DNA of 64,000 nucleotides from Fibrobacter sp. UWH4 (GTDB lineage: Bacteria; Fibrobacterota; Fibrobacteria; Fibrobacterales; Fibrobacteraceae). The stretch is taken from positions 310,001 to 374,000 of the forward strand of contig NZ_FRAY01000002.1 in the NCBI RefSeq assembly GCF_900142475.1, read 5' to 3'. The position numbers were made by a program, and so were the translations under genes. Of this stretch, positions 27,127 to 35,197 are shown one piece after another (within the stretch, counting starts at the first letter, position 1; each line of letters starts with the position of its first letter). Under the pieces are notes generated by a model. The model was not told the origin of the DNA and searched no databases. It worked only from the letters and a program-made list of their open reading frames with translations.

Positions 27127-28647
27127 ATGGGTATTGTTATGAATAAGATGAAGCTTTCTGTATTTGCAGCACTATTTGCTACAGCAACCGCCATGGCTGC
27201 TCCCAAGCCGTTAACCGTCTGGATTATGCCAAACGGGGCCTCTCCTCAAGAGACTCTAGAAAAAAGACTTGAATTGTTTACCAAAAAGACCGGCATCCCG
27301 ACCAAGGTGCAAGTGCTGGACTGGGGTGAAGCCTGGAACCGCATCACGTACGCGCTGTCTAACCAGCAGGAAGCCCCCGACGTTCTTCAGTTGGGTACCA
27401 CCTGGATTCCCTACTTTGCCTCCCGCAACGAAATCAAGCCCTTGAACGAACACCTCAGCGAAATCCAGCCGGCGCGGTTCGTCCCCGTCAGCTGGAATAC
27501 AACGCATATCGATTCAGACTCCATCATCTACTCCGTGCCTTGGTTCATCGACATCCGTCCGGTTCTCGCCAACAAGAGAATCCTTAAGAAATACGGCATC
27601 ACCAGGGAATCGGTCAGGAGCTACGACGGTTTCAGGGACGCCATCCGCAAGGTCAACGAAGCCAATGAAATTTTGGAAGACGGAGCCTATGTCCGCGGTT
27701 ACGCCTTCCCGGGCAGGAACGACTGGAATATCCCCCACAACTTCGCCCCGTGGATCTGGAGCAACGGCGGTTCGTTCATCCAAAAAGACAGTGCCGGCTG
27801 GCATGCCAACATTCTTTCCAAGGAAACGCTGCGCGGTATCGCAAGCTACTTGCATTTCGTGATGGACTCGCTAGTCATGCCCGAAGCCCTGCAATCGAAC
27901 ACGGCCCAGATCGCCCAGCAGTTCAACAACGGTGAACTGGCCTTTATCGTCAGCACCTCCGAAATCGTGATGCAGACCCGCATCCATGGTAACCTGGGCG
28001 GTCTTTCCAATGCACGCATCGGTAGGGACAGCGTCTTGGTGCTCCCGATTCCCCAAGGTTCCAATGGCAGTGTAAGCTTTATCGGAGGATCGAACCTCGC
28101 CATTCCTTCGAACAACACCCGCAAGGAAGCCCTCGATCTTCTGCTGTTCCTGATTAACGACGAGAACCTGGACGCCTACACCAAGCAGATCGGTCTGTTG
28201 CCGCCCTCCAAAAAAGTCCTGCAGAAATGGGCCAAGGATGAAGATTACAAGACTTTGACAATCGCCCTCGAAACGGGACGCACCTATGTTCCGGTTCCCG
28301 AATGGGGTGATCTGGAACAGCTTTTCGGATCCATGTTCAGCACCATCTGGGAACAAATGGAAATTCCATCGCTCTACTCCGAAGACAAGCTGTACGAAAT
28401 ATTCAAACAGTACTCCATTGAAATTGACAAGAAACTGAACTATCCCACAAACAGTTTCATGACCCTTGCCGAATTCAAGGATAGCTGGAACCAGGTCAAC
28501 GCTCCCCTTGAAGACAAGTCAAGCGATTCCGCCAAGGATACGACAACGAGCGTGGCCGACGCCAACCTGAAGAAAGCGCCGTTCGTATTTGTGGCCATGC
28601 TTGTTCTCGGTTTCCTGTTCGCCTTTTTCCGCAAGAAGAAAAAATAA
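27127..28647 (+). CDS. Extracellular solute-binding protein with C-terminal membrane anchor
   Basis: 506 residues. After a signal peptide it has the family 1 (sugar) binding fold: 'LTVWIMPNGASPQETLEKRLELFTKKTGI', 'PDVLQLGTTWIPYFAS', 'IDIRPVLANKRILKKYGI', 'FIGGSNLAIPSNN'. Unlike ordinary periplasmic binding proteins it ends in a linker, an 18-residue hydrophobic helix ('FVFVAMLVLGFLFAFF') and RKKKK, so it should be tethered with its C-terminus inside. No ABC permease genes follow; instead a diguanylate cyclase begins 17 bases later. I infer a ligand sensor rather than a transporter part. Start ATG 27127 with AAAGGAG upstream. Confidence 0.85.
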   Translation: MGIVMNKMKLSVFAALFATATAMAAPKPLTVWIMPNGASPQETLEKRLELFTKKTGIPTKVQVLDWGEAWNRITYALSNQQEAPDVLQLGTTWIPYFASRNEIKPLNEHLSEIQPARFVPVSWNTTHIDSDSIIYSVPWFIDIRPVLANKRILKKYGITRESVRSYDGFRDAIRKVNEANEILEDGAYVRGYAFPGRNDWNIPHNFAPWIWSNGGSFIQKDSAGWHANILSKETLRGIASYLHFVMDSLVMPEALQSNTAQIAQQFNNGELAFIVSTSEIVMQTRIHGNLGGLSNARIGRDSVLVLPIPQGSNGSVSFIGGSNLAIPSNNTRKEALDLLLFLINDENLDAYTKQIGLLPPSKKVLQKWAKDEDYKTLTIALETGRTYVPVPEWGDLEQLFGSMFSTIWEQMEIPSLYSEDKLYEIFKQYSIEIDKKLNYPTNSFMTLAEFKDSWNQVNAPLEDKSSDSAKDTTTSVADANLKKAPFVFVAMLVLGFLFAFFRKKKK

Positions 28648-28664
28648 GCACTTAAGGTAATTTC

Positions 28665-30341
28665 ATGCCTATCGGTTCCTTTTCTGGTTTTTCACGAAGC
28701 ATCGTCTTTAAGGTCTTGCTTGTGCTGATATTCTCCATGACCCTTGTGGTCACGGGGAGTATCTTCATTTTCAATAATAAGCAAACCGACCTGATGCTGG
28801 ACTGGAGCTTCAACAACAACGAAGCCCAGCTGAACCAGATTGCCAATATGGCAAGCCTCGAAATGAAACAGTTCGGCGAAAGACTGACCTTGCTTGCCAA
28901 GACTTCCGAAATCCAGAGCATGGACGCAATGACTGCCGCCAGCTACCTCAAGAGCTTCAATATTTCCTCGCTGTTCATTTCGGGCGAAGTCATTACTCTG
29001 TACGACAAGGACTATCATTTCGTATGCGACAATTCCGTAGTCGGTTTATCGAAGGATCCCGCATACCCCATTGATTTTTCGCGCATCACGCCGCACCGTC
29101 CCTACATCACCCCCTGGTTTAGGGATTCCAAGGACGCTCCGCCCAAACGACTATTCGGCATCACCATTTCGAGCCGCAACGGCGGTGACGGAAGCCTTGT
29201 TGCCAGTTTTTCACTCCGCAGACTCTGGACGAACTTTCCTAATTACACCATCGGCAAGAATGGCTTCCTAGTCGCTACCAACGGAAACGGAGAAATTCTC
29301 TACCACCCTGATTTGAAGAAATGGATGACCGACGTCCACAAGATTTCCGAATTGGGATTGGAAGACATCAACCCGCGCAATTACAAGATCGACAAGGCAA
29401 AGTTCTTCAAACTGAACGACGACGAATCGTACCTGTTGAACATCAACTACAATCCCACTTACGATTTCGCCCTCATATCATTCCAACCCAAGTGCGAAAT
29501 TGACGAGCTGATTTCATCGGCAACACAGGCTAGCATCGCAATCCTGATTGTTTCAATTCTCATTATCCTGATTATCGCCACACGGATGTTCTACATCCTG
29601 GGCGTTCCGATGAACAAGCTTATCCTGCACATCAAGCAGATTACCCAGGGCAACCTGGACATCCAGGAAATCGATGTCGGAACTCGCTGCGACGAAATCG
29701 GACAGCTGGGCAAGGCATTCAACATAATGCACAGCACCATCAAGCGTCAGATTGGCGAACTGAATGCTCATAGGGATATCCTTGAACAGGAGGTCCGTGA
29801 ACGCACCAAGGACCTGGAAGAAGCCAACAAGAAACTCGACCTGATTTCCAAGACTGACGAACTGACGGGACTTCCCAACCGTCGCGACATGAACGAGACG
29901 ATTGCAAACGAAGTCGGACGCGTGCAACGCACCCACAAGCCTTTCTGCTTTATCTTTATCGACATTGACCACTTCAAGAACATCAACGACACCTACGGCC
30001 ATGCCTGCGGTGACGTTATCCTGAAATCGGTCGCACAGACGATCCGCGGTCTGCTTCGCAAGTACGACGTTTTCGCCCGCTACGGTGGCGAAGAATTCCT
30101 GACCCTTCTCCCCGAGACGGATTTGGAAGGGGCGGCCGTCGTCGCCGAACGGTTCCGCAAGCAGATCGAAAAGATGACCGTCCGCTATGCCGACTTCACC
30201 ATCAAGATCACGATTACGCTGGGTGTCGCCAAATACGACGACCGTCTTGGAGCCGACCGAAGCATCCAGATGGCAGACAAGGCGCTGTACCAAGGTAAGG
30301 AAAGCGGTCGAAATCGCGTCATCGTATGGGAACCGGAATGA
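28665..30341 (+). CDS. Membrane diguanylate cyclase (Cache-like, HAMP, GGDEF)
   Basis: Makes c-di-GMP from two GTP. Order over 558 residues: membrane helix (~12-33), a ~250-residue periplasmic region with double-Cache character ('YDKDYHFVCDNSVVGLSKDPAYP', 'GKNGFLVATNGNGEILYHP'), second helix (~288-311), HAMP linker, coiled coil, and a GGDEF domain. The active site GGEEF is at 474-478, preceded by RKYD (465-468), the right spacing for the inhibitory I-site, so product feedback is expected. The solute-binding protein directly upstream is the likely partner. Confidence 0.92.
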   Translation: MPIGSFSGFSRSIVFKVLLVLIFSMTLVVTGSIFIFNNKQTDLMLDWSFNNNEAQLNQIANMASLEMKQFGERLTLLAKTSEIQSMDAMTAASYLKSFNISSLFISGEVITLYDKDYHFVCDNSVVGLSKDPAYPIDFSRITPHRPYITPWFRDSKDAPPKRLFGITISSRNGGDGSLVASFSLRRLWTNFPNYTIGKNGFLVATNGNGEILYHPDLKKWMTDVHKISELGLEDINPRNYKIDKAKFFKLNDDESYLLNINYNPTYDFALISFQPKCEIDELISSATQASIAILIVSILIILIIATRMFYILGVPMNKLILHIKQITQGNLDIQEIDVGTRCDEIGQLGKAFNIMHSTIKRQIGELNAHRDILEQEVRERTKDLEEANKKLDLISKTDELTGLPNRRDMNETIANEVGRVQRTHKPFCFIFIDIDHFKNINDTYGHACGDVILKSVAQTIRGLLRKYDVFARYGGEEFLTLLPETDLEGAAVVAERFRKQIEKMTVRYADFTIKITITLGVAKYDDRLGADRSIQMADKALYQGKESGRNRVIVWEPE

Positions 30342-30482
30342 GTGACGAACGCGGACTACGAGGCTGCCGCCATCGAACTTGCCGCCCTGAAAAAGAACTC
30401 CGAAGGTTCCAAGACGGAAAATTTCCAGGTAAGTTTGGACTATATCGACGACACGTCGGACAAGCAGGATCTTCCGAGCTAG
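30342..30482 (+). CDS. Small ORF of 46 residues directly after the diguanylate cyclase
   Basis: A GTG immediately follows the cyclase TGA and opens a 46-codon frame, VTNADYEAAAIELAALKKNS through DKQDLPS, with codon choice like the neighbouring genes (GCC GCC ATC GAA CTT). It is acidic, with a helical first half. It could be a coupled small protein or the remnant of a longer gene. No family recognised; terminator follows at 30560. Confidence 0.4.
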   Translation: MTNADYEAAAIELAALKKNSEGSKTENFQVSLDYIDDTSDKQDLPS

Positions 30483-30559
30483 CTGATAATGGCAACGGGC
30501 ACGTCAGAACCGCAAGCAGGTTTTGAGTCCCTTTGGCACTAAATTTTTTCTGAATGCAA

Positions 30560-30588
30560 AAAACACCGCGTTTACGCGGTGTTTTTTA
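30560..30588. terminator. Bidirectional terminator between DGC operon and tRNA-Pro
   Basis: AACACCGCG - TTTA - CGCGGTGTT stem with A-run before and T-run after. It ends the plus-strand operon and also lies just downstream of tRNA-Pro on the minus strand. Confidence 0.85.
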
Positions 30589-30662
30589 TCGGGATGACTG
30601 AATTCGAATCAGCGACCTCTTGAACCCCATTCAAGCGCTCTACCAGGCTGAGCTACATCCCG
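30589..30662 (-). tRNA. tRNA-Pro (GGG)
   Basis: Minus-strand cloverleaf: acceptor CGGGATG / CATCCCG, D arm with GCTCAGCCTGGTAGAGC, anticodon stem CTTGA/TCAAG around ATGGGGT (anticodon GGG), T arm with GATTCGAATTC, discriminator A. CCA is not encoded. Confidence 0.93.
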
Positions 30663-30737
30663 TTGGGTCATTGGTGGGTCAAAATTAGATAAAAATTAGC
30701 TTTTTTGCAAGGCTAACGCCCCAAAAAAGCCAAATTT

Positions 30738-31463
30738 TTACTTCCAATAACCGACAATCAGAACCTCTGGTGTTGCCTTCGGATACTTTTTGCTCTTGAA
30801 CGAGACTATCTTGCGGATGCTCTTCTGCTTAAGTTCCCAACCTTCACGGGAAAGGCCGTTGGTCGTAAGTGTCACCTTGAGTCCCGGAACTTTGCCGCCT
30901 TCCTTGATTTTGTCAAGCTTGTCAACATTCAACATCACGGGTTTGGCAGACATCTTGAACTGCTTGGCCGATTCGGGATCAAGTGTCAAATCGGGGCGAT
31001 TTTTCTTGTCGGTCTCCCACACGTAGAACGTCCATTCGCGTTTTTCGCCCTTGGCATAATACCCTGCATCAAAGAGTTTTTCGCCGAAGAAGAACGGGAC
31101 CTTCACGATGCCGTCCATATTCGCAGTGTAAGGCTTGCCCGTCGTATCGACCAGCACGACCACAGGGTTGATTTGGCCTTCCATGTCGGCCGTACTCAGG
31201 TCGAATTCAATCGTTACGGTTCCCTTGGCAGGAATCTTGTTCGGGAACTTGAAGTTCGACATTCCATTGCCCTGTCCGAACACATTCTCTAGGACAATTT
31301 CACTGCCGGTCGTATTCGCGCCCTTGAGCACGATATGCTTGACATCGCCCTGGTTCAGGACTCCGATAGGATAATTTTCGGGAACAAAGCGGATAGCCTC
31401 GTCGGCCATGGCGGCAGTCGAAAAAAAGAAAGCCGCTGCAAAAGCAACTGTTTTAAAATTCAT
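30738..31463 (-). CDS. Secreted DUF1573-like Ig-fold protein
   Basis: 241 residues with a signal peptide ending near AMADEA. Residues ~35-110 look like a DUF1573/ASPM-type Ig domain: 'VLKGANTTGSEIVLENVFGQ', 'IPAKGTVTIEFDLST', 'VVLVDTTGKPYTANMDG'. The C-terminal half is a second beta-rich domain of unknown type with many Lys. DUF1573 proteins are envelope-localised and mostly uncharacterised. The start at 31463 is supported by the TATATT-N6-ATG arrangement; the longer frame upstream overlaps the phosphatase gene. Confidence 0.75.
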   Translation of the reverse strand: MNFKTVAFAAAFFFSTAAMADEAIRFVPENYPIGVLNQGDVKHIVLKGANTTGSEIVLENVFGQGNGMSNFKFPNKIPAKGTVTIEFDLSTADMEGQINPVVVLVDTTGKPYTANMDGIVKVPFFFGEKLFDAGYYAKGEKREWTFYVWETDKKNRPDLTLDPESAKQFKMSAKPVMLNVDKLDKIKEGGKVPGLKVTLTTNGLSREGWELKQKSIRKIVSFKSKKYPKATPEVLIVGYWK

Positions 31464-31469
31464 AAGTAT

Positions 31470-31475
31470 AATATA
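31470..31475 (-). promoter_or_regulatory. Candidate -10 element, leaderless-type, DUF1573-like gene
   Basis: Minus-strand TATATT, ATACTT (6 bases), ATG. No Shine-Dalgarno site. Confidence 0.45.
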
Positions 31476-31485
31476 CAAAATTCCC

Positions 31486-32163
31486 TTAGACAATCCTACG
31501 CAGAAGCTGGCATAATTCCGCATAGCTGAGAACGACATTGTCAGGTTCAAGCGACAGAAGATTCACCGGTTTTCCGAAGCCGCAAAGGAGAGTCACGCAA
31601 TCGGTGCCCGCGTCACGGGCGGCCAAGATATCAGGTTGGTCATCCCCCACCATGACAGTATCTTCACGGGAGACATGGGCCATTTCGATGATTTTTTGAA
31701 GTCCTGCCGGACTAGGCTTACGTTCGGGCGCCGTGTCGCCGCAAAGAACGAATTCGAATCGGTTACGGAGCCCAAAATGCTCAAGAATCTTTTCAGTCGG
31801 GCGGAGCGGCTTGTTCGTAAGCAAGGCCACCCGGACCTTACTGCGGTTAAGGAACTCGACAATTCCAGGTACGGGGCGAGTGCGTTCCGTGCAATGCTCC
31901 CAATAGAAATCTGAATAAACCTTGTGAACCTTTTCGACAGTCACCCCCGTGCGGGCGATATTTTCAGAGAGCGCGGCCTCCCCCATGCTCCGTTCGATCA
32001 GTTTCATGGAACCGTTCCCAATAAAGCTACGGACCTGTTCCTCGGAATGTTCCGGCAAGCCAAAATGGCGGAGCGCATAATTCACCGCCACGGCAAGGTC
32101 GCCGAGAGTATTGAACAAAGTACCATCAAGATCAAAAACAACAAGGGATTTTTTAGAAAGCAT
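31486..32163 (-). CDS. HAD-family phosphatase, phosphoglycolate phosphatase-like
   Basis: 225 residues with the HAD motifs: 'VVFDLDGTLFNT' (nucleophile and acid Asp), 'VALLTNKP' (motif II Thr), 'KPSPAGLQ' (motif III Lys) and 'MVGDDQPDILAARDAG' (motif IV acidic pair). The cap helix 'AVNYALRHFGLPEHSEEQVRSFIGNGSMKLIERS' fits Gph/PGPase, which removes 2-phosphoglycolate formed during DNA repair or oxidation. Related HADs (PPase, beta-phosphoglucomutase) cannot be ruled out. The start is the ATG at 32163 just before the motif I strand; the longer frame upstream is intergenic. Confidence 0.85.
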   Translation of the reverse strand: MLSKKSLVVFDLDGTLFNTLGDLAVAVNYALRHFGLPEHSEEQVRSFIGNGSMKLIERSMGEAALSENIARTGVTVEKVHKVYSDFYWEHCTERTRPVPGIVEFLNRSKVRVALLTNKPLRPTEKILEHFGLRNRFEFVLCGDTAPERKPSPAGLQKIIEMAHVSREDTVMVGDDQPDILAARDAGTDCVTLLCGFGKPVNLLSLEPDNVVLSYAELCQLLRRIV

Positions 32164-32248
32164 AGAAACCCAATTCCGCAACAGCGCCAAATTTAGAAAA
32201 GAACATATCCCATTAGGCCTATGTAATGAACAGATAACATTCTTTACA

Positions 32249-32288
32249 GAAAAAGCGCCATCCTGCATTAAACCGGACGGCGCTTTTG
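32249..32288 (-). terminator. Terminator of the esterase gene
   Basis: AAAAGCGCC (32251-32259) pairs with GGCGCTTTT (32279-32287); on the minus strand the stem is followed by TTTTT. Confidence 0.75.
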
Positions 32289-32309
32289 GGGGTGTGTTAT
32301 AGGAATTTT

Positions 32310-33773
32310 TTAGAACTTGTTGAAGAAATCCCAAGTGGCCTTCGGAACCCAGGACTGCTGCTGGCCCGGATCCTTATGGTCCCAGATATGCCCGCCGTTC
32401 TGCGTGCACCAGCGAACCGGGAAACGTTCTTCAACCGTGGTATAGTCGTAGCACACGTGCGGACCGCTGCCGCCATATTCCTGGGCACGTTCATTCTTGG
32501 CCTTGCCACCTTCGGAATTGAGCTCCAAAATAATATCGCGAGCGGCGCGCCCCATTGTCGGCGTGCAAAGGTTGTCTTGCAAGCCGAGCACGCCCATCCA
32601 GCCGATACCCATCTGCTTGCGCTGCGGGAGCCAGATATTGCGTTCGGCAGTTTCGTATACAGCCACGGCGCGGAGCACATCCTGATGGTTCCAGGAGAGA
32701 CCATTACTGAACATGGAACCGTAACTAAAGCCCGTTGAGAACACGCGAGAAGAGTCGATGCAGAAATTGCCTTCGAAGTATGCAAGGAGTTCATCAAAAA
32801 GCAAGTAGTCGTCCTGACCCCACGGGGCCTGGTTACCATTGCCTTCCGGAGCAACGAAGATGGCGGAATTTTCGGTATCGAGCGGTTTCAGGCCATAGTA
32901 ACCTTCATCTTGCACGCCACCGGCCCAGCCGCCCATGCACTGCATGCCGAAAATGAGTTTGTACGGTTTATTTTTGTCGTAGTTCTTCGGAATGTCAAGA
33001 CGCACCGTGCGCGTACCCTTGCTCCACTTGAATTCGATATACGGCTTGTCGCCGCGATACTTGTAATCAAGCCTTGTGTCCTTGCCGCAACCACGCGTAG
33101 GTACAGGGTCGTTCTTGAGGCCCCATCCGTAGGCATACTGCGGCTCAGGTTTCGTAAGCGTTAGCACCAGGTTCGTGTCGAGATTCGCAAGTTTTACAGT
33201 CAACGTATCAAAGCCATCGGCAATCACGCGGAGATCGTCAGTATCATTTGTCTTTTTAAGGGCATTTGCAACACTTGCCGACTTGTCACCAAAAGCGGCT
33301 CCGTAGTTTCCTTGCGAGGTAAAACGGATATTGCGCTGGACACTCCCGATTTTGACAAGAGCATAGTAAGCCCCCTGAGCCTTGACACAGGCCTGCAAAT
33401 CGAGACTCCCCGAACCATAAAGCGTTTCCTTCAAAAGGCGGTTACCCATCATGTCAAAAATTTGCACCTGAACGGGTTCGCTTGAACGCTGAGAAAACGA
33501 AAGGATACCGTTATTCACGCTAATGTAACCGGGCAACACACGTCCCAAACTGGCTCCAGGAAGAGCATCCGTATCGGCAGATTCATCCTGATGCAAAGTA
33601 AATTCACCTTTATCGTCGGTGGTAGTTTCTAGCCCTTTCTGCAGTAACTTTACCGCTGCGCCACTTACCGTTTTCCCTTGTTCATCGCTCACCTTGCCCG
33701 ATACCGTAAAGGCGTTCGCCGAAACGGCAAAGGCGCAGGCGAGAGCCAATGATTCCCAAACACTTTTTTTCAT
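32310..33773 (-). CDS. Secreted esterase (PHB depolymerase/feruloyl esterase-like) with N-terminal accessory domains
   Basis: 487 residues. Signal peptide, then a carboxypeptidase-regulatory-like domain ('VSGKVSDEQGKTVSGAAVKLLQ'), then a ~70-residue segment ('VQVQIFDMMGNRLLKETLYG...YYALVKIG') like the Fibrobacter C-terminal sorting tail but internal, then the alpha/beta-hydrolase ('LDIPKNYDKNKPYKLIFGM', nucleophile in GFSYGS, His in 'NGGHIWDH'). The catalytic part matches the CE1/LpqC-like esterases that release acetyl or feruloyl groups from xylan. It probably acts outside the cell on plant polysaccharide. AAAGGAG precedes ATG 33773. Confidence 0.85.
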   Translation of the reverse strand: MKKSVWESLALACAFAVSANAFTVSGKVSDEQGKTVSGAAVKLLQKGLETTTDDKGEFTLHQDESADTDALPGASLGRVLPGYISVNNGILSFSQRSSEPVQVQIFDMMGNRLLKETLYGSGSLDLQACVKAQGAYYALVKIGSVQRNIRFTSQGNYGAAFGDKSASVANALKKTNDTDDLRVIADGFDTLTVKLANLDTNLVLTLTKPEPQYAYGWGLKNDPVPTRGCGKDTRLDYKYRGDKPYIEFKWSKGTRTVRLDIPKNYDKNKPYKLIFGMQCMGGWAGGVQDEGYYGLKPLDTENSAIFVAPEGNGNQAPWGQDDYLLFDELLAYFEGNFCIDSSRVFSTGFSYGSMFSNGLSWNHQDVLRAVAVYETAERNIWLPQRKQMGIGWMGVLGLQDNLCTPTMGRAARDIILELNSEGGKAKNERAQEYGGSGPHVCYDYTTVEERFPVRWCTQNGGHIWDHKDPGQQQSWVPKATWDFFNKF

Positions 33774-33882
33774 AAGAGCTCCTTTTTCTGCTTTTCCCCT
33801 AAAAACTATCTCTAAAAAAGGGGAAAAACACTCTCTGAAAAAACAAAGTGTGGACAATTAGTCAAGGGATGTAGACAAATTT

Positions 33883-34077
33883 TTACCGAACAAATTCCAT
33901 TTCCACAAGGAACCGGTAAAAGCAAAGCGCCGACACGCCCAAAATGAACACCAGCACGATTACAAACTGCACCGGATGCTCACGAAAGCTGTAATCCGCC
34001 TTGCCGTAAGAGAACTGCCCGCGGACAATCGCACTCACGAATAGGGCTAGGAACAAAAGGGCAAGCAACAGGGACAT
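33883..34077 (-). CDS. Small two-helix membrane protein
   Basis: 64 residues: hydrophobic helix (~2-20), a short polar loop with 'GKADYSFREHPVQ', second helix (~37-56). The gene starts 6 bases after the upstream zinc-ribbon membrane protein, with its GGAGTGA site inside that gene's end, so they are co-expressed. No family recognised. Confidence 0.65.
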   Translation of the reverse strand: MSLLLALLFLALFVSAIVRGQFSYGKADYSFREHPVQFVIVLVFILGVSALCFYRFLVEMEFVR

Positions 34078-34083
34078 CGCGAA

Positions 34084-35124
34084 TCACTCCACGCCGTAAT
34101 GCGTTTTCATCATTGCCGCTACTTCGGGAAAGACGCGTTCATCCACAACAAAAGACCCTCGGTCTTTCTTGAAAAAGAACATCAAAGCGCCCTTTTCATC
34201 GCGCTTGGTCTTTTGCAGTTCCGACTTGTCGAACGAGAACGTCTTTTCTCCGAAACGGGTGCAAAGCACAAACTTGTCCTTGTACCACCGGATCTCGAAA
34301 ACATCACTCAAATGATAAAATGCACAGATAAGGACTATGGCGGCAAATAAAAAAGCGAACGCAGCATAGCCCGAGTCCGAAGCCAAAATATTACCAAGAC
34401 CTAAAAATATATTGAAAAGAAAGGCTACGACATACCAGCCCATGGCGACGGGGCGCTTCAGCGGCTTGAATTCCGCATAAACCGAACCGTTTTCGCCCAG
34501 CACAAGGTCTTTCGGATTTAACTCGTCGTAAATTCTGCACAACATTTTTGTAACTTCTGGAAACGCCTTTTCACGAAGTACAAAATTCCATTTTCCCTTT
34601 TTCAAGCAAACGCTAAACCCTTTGTCGTCTTCGTATCCAAACTCAGCAAACACCGATTTATCAAACGAGAGTTCCGTTTCTCCATAGAGTGTCTTTAAAA
34701 TGAATTTATCCTTATACCATTTTACAGCAAAAACAGTTCTTGACAAAAAGAAAATACAAGTTCCAAAACACACGCTCACCGGCAACCATATCGGCCACAA
34801 AGACTTCAGCTCTTCGACAAAGGACATCGCCACAACAGAAAACAAAAAAGGTCCAAGACAGCAAAGCATTCCCACAACGGTTTTAACAAATTCAAACTTG
34901 GCAATTTTAAACACAACATAACCACTGGTTCTTTGGGCAAAGTCCACCTCATCGGAATGCTCAAGATAATCAAAGCCGTTTATTTCACCCTGATTCCGTT
35001 TCTGGACAGGACCTACTTTACATTCGGCTTCCTCGACGCGACCATAATTCGGATTCGGCGCATCGCACCACAAGCAACACTGCATGTCATCTTCGTATTC
35101 TTCACCGCATTTCGGACAAATCAT
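34084..35124 (-). CDS. Zinc-ribbon membrane protein with internally duplicated PH-like domain
   Basis: 346 residues. The N-terminus 'CPKCGEEYEDDMQCCLWC' is a four-Cys zinc ribbon. Two homologous units follow (~65-200 and ~215-346), each a pair of hydrophobic helices, then 'F.(V/I)(K/R)WYKDKF(I/V)L.T..GE...SFDKS', then a strand/helix ending in 'FPEV..M'. The soluble parts resemble bacterial PH-like (YcxB-type) domains. A duplication within one gene is clear. Function unknown; likely an inner-membrane protein. GGAG before the ATG. Confidence 0.7.
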   Translation of the reverse strand: MICPKCGEEYEDDMQCCLWCDAPNPNYGRVEEAECKVGPVQKRNQGEINGFDYLEHSDEVDFAQRTSGYVVFKIAKFEFVKTVVGMLCCLGPFLFSVVAMSFVEELKSLWPIWLPVSVCFGTCIFFLSRTVFAVKWYKDKFILKTLYGETELSFDKSVFAEFGYEDDKGFSVCLKKGKWNFVLREKAFPEVTKMLCRIYDELNPKDLVLGENGSVYAEFKPLKRPVAMGWYVVAFLFNIFLGLGNILASDSGYAAFAFLFAAIVLICAFYHLSDVFEIRWYKDKFVLCTRFGEKTFSFDKSELQKTKRDEKGALMFFFKKDRGSFVVDERVFPEVAAMMKTHYGVE

Positions 35125-35197
35125 GAAATTCTCCTACAACGAGAAATATAATTTTTTTATCCGGGTTTCTCAAATCCGAACACCCCTCCATAAAAAA

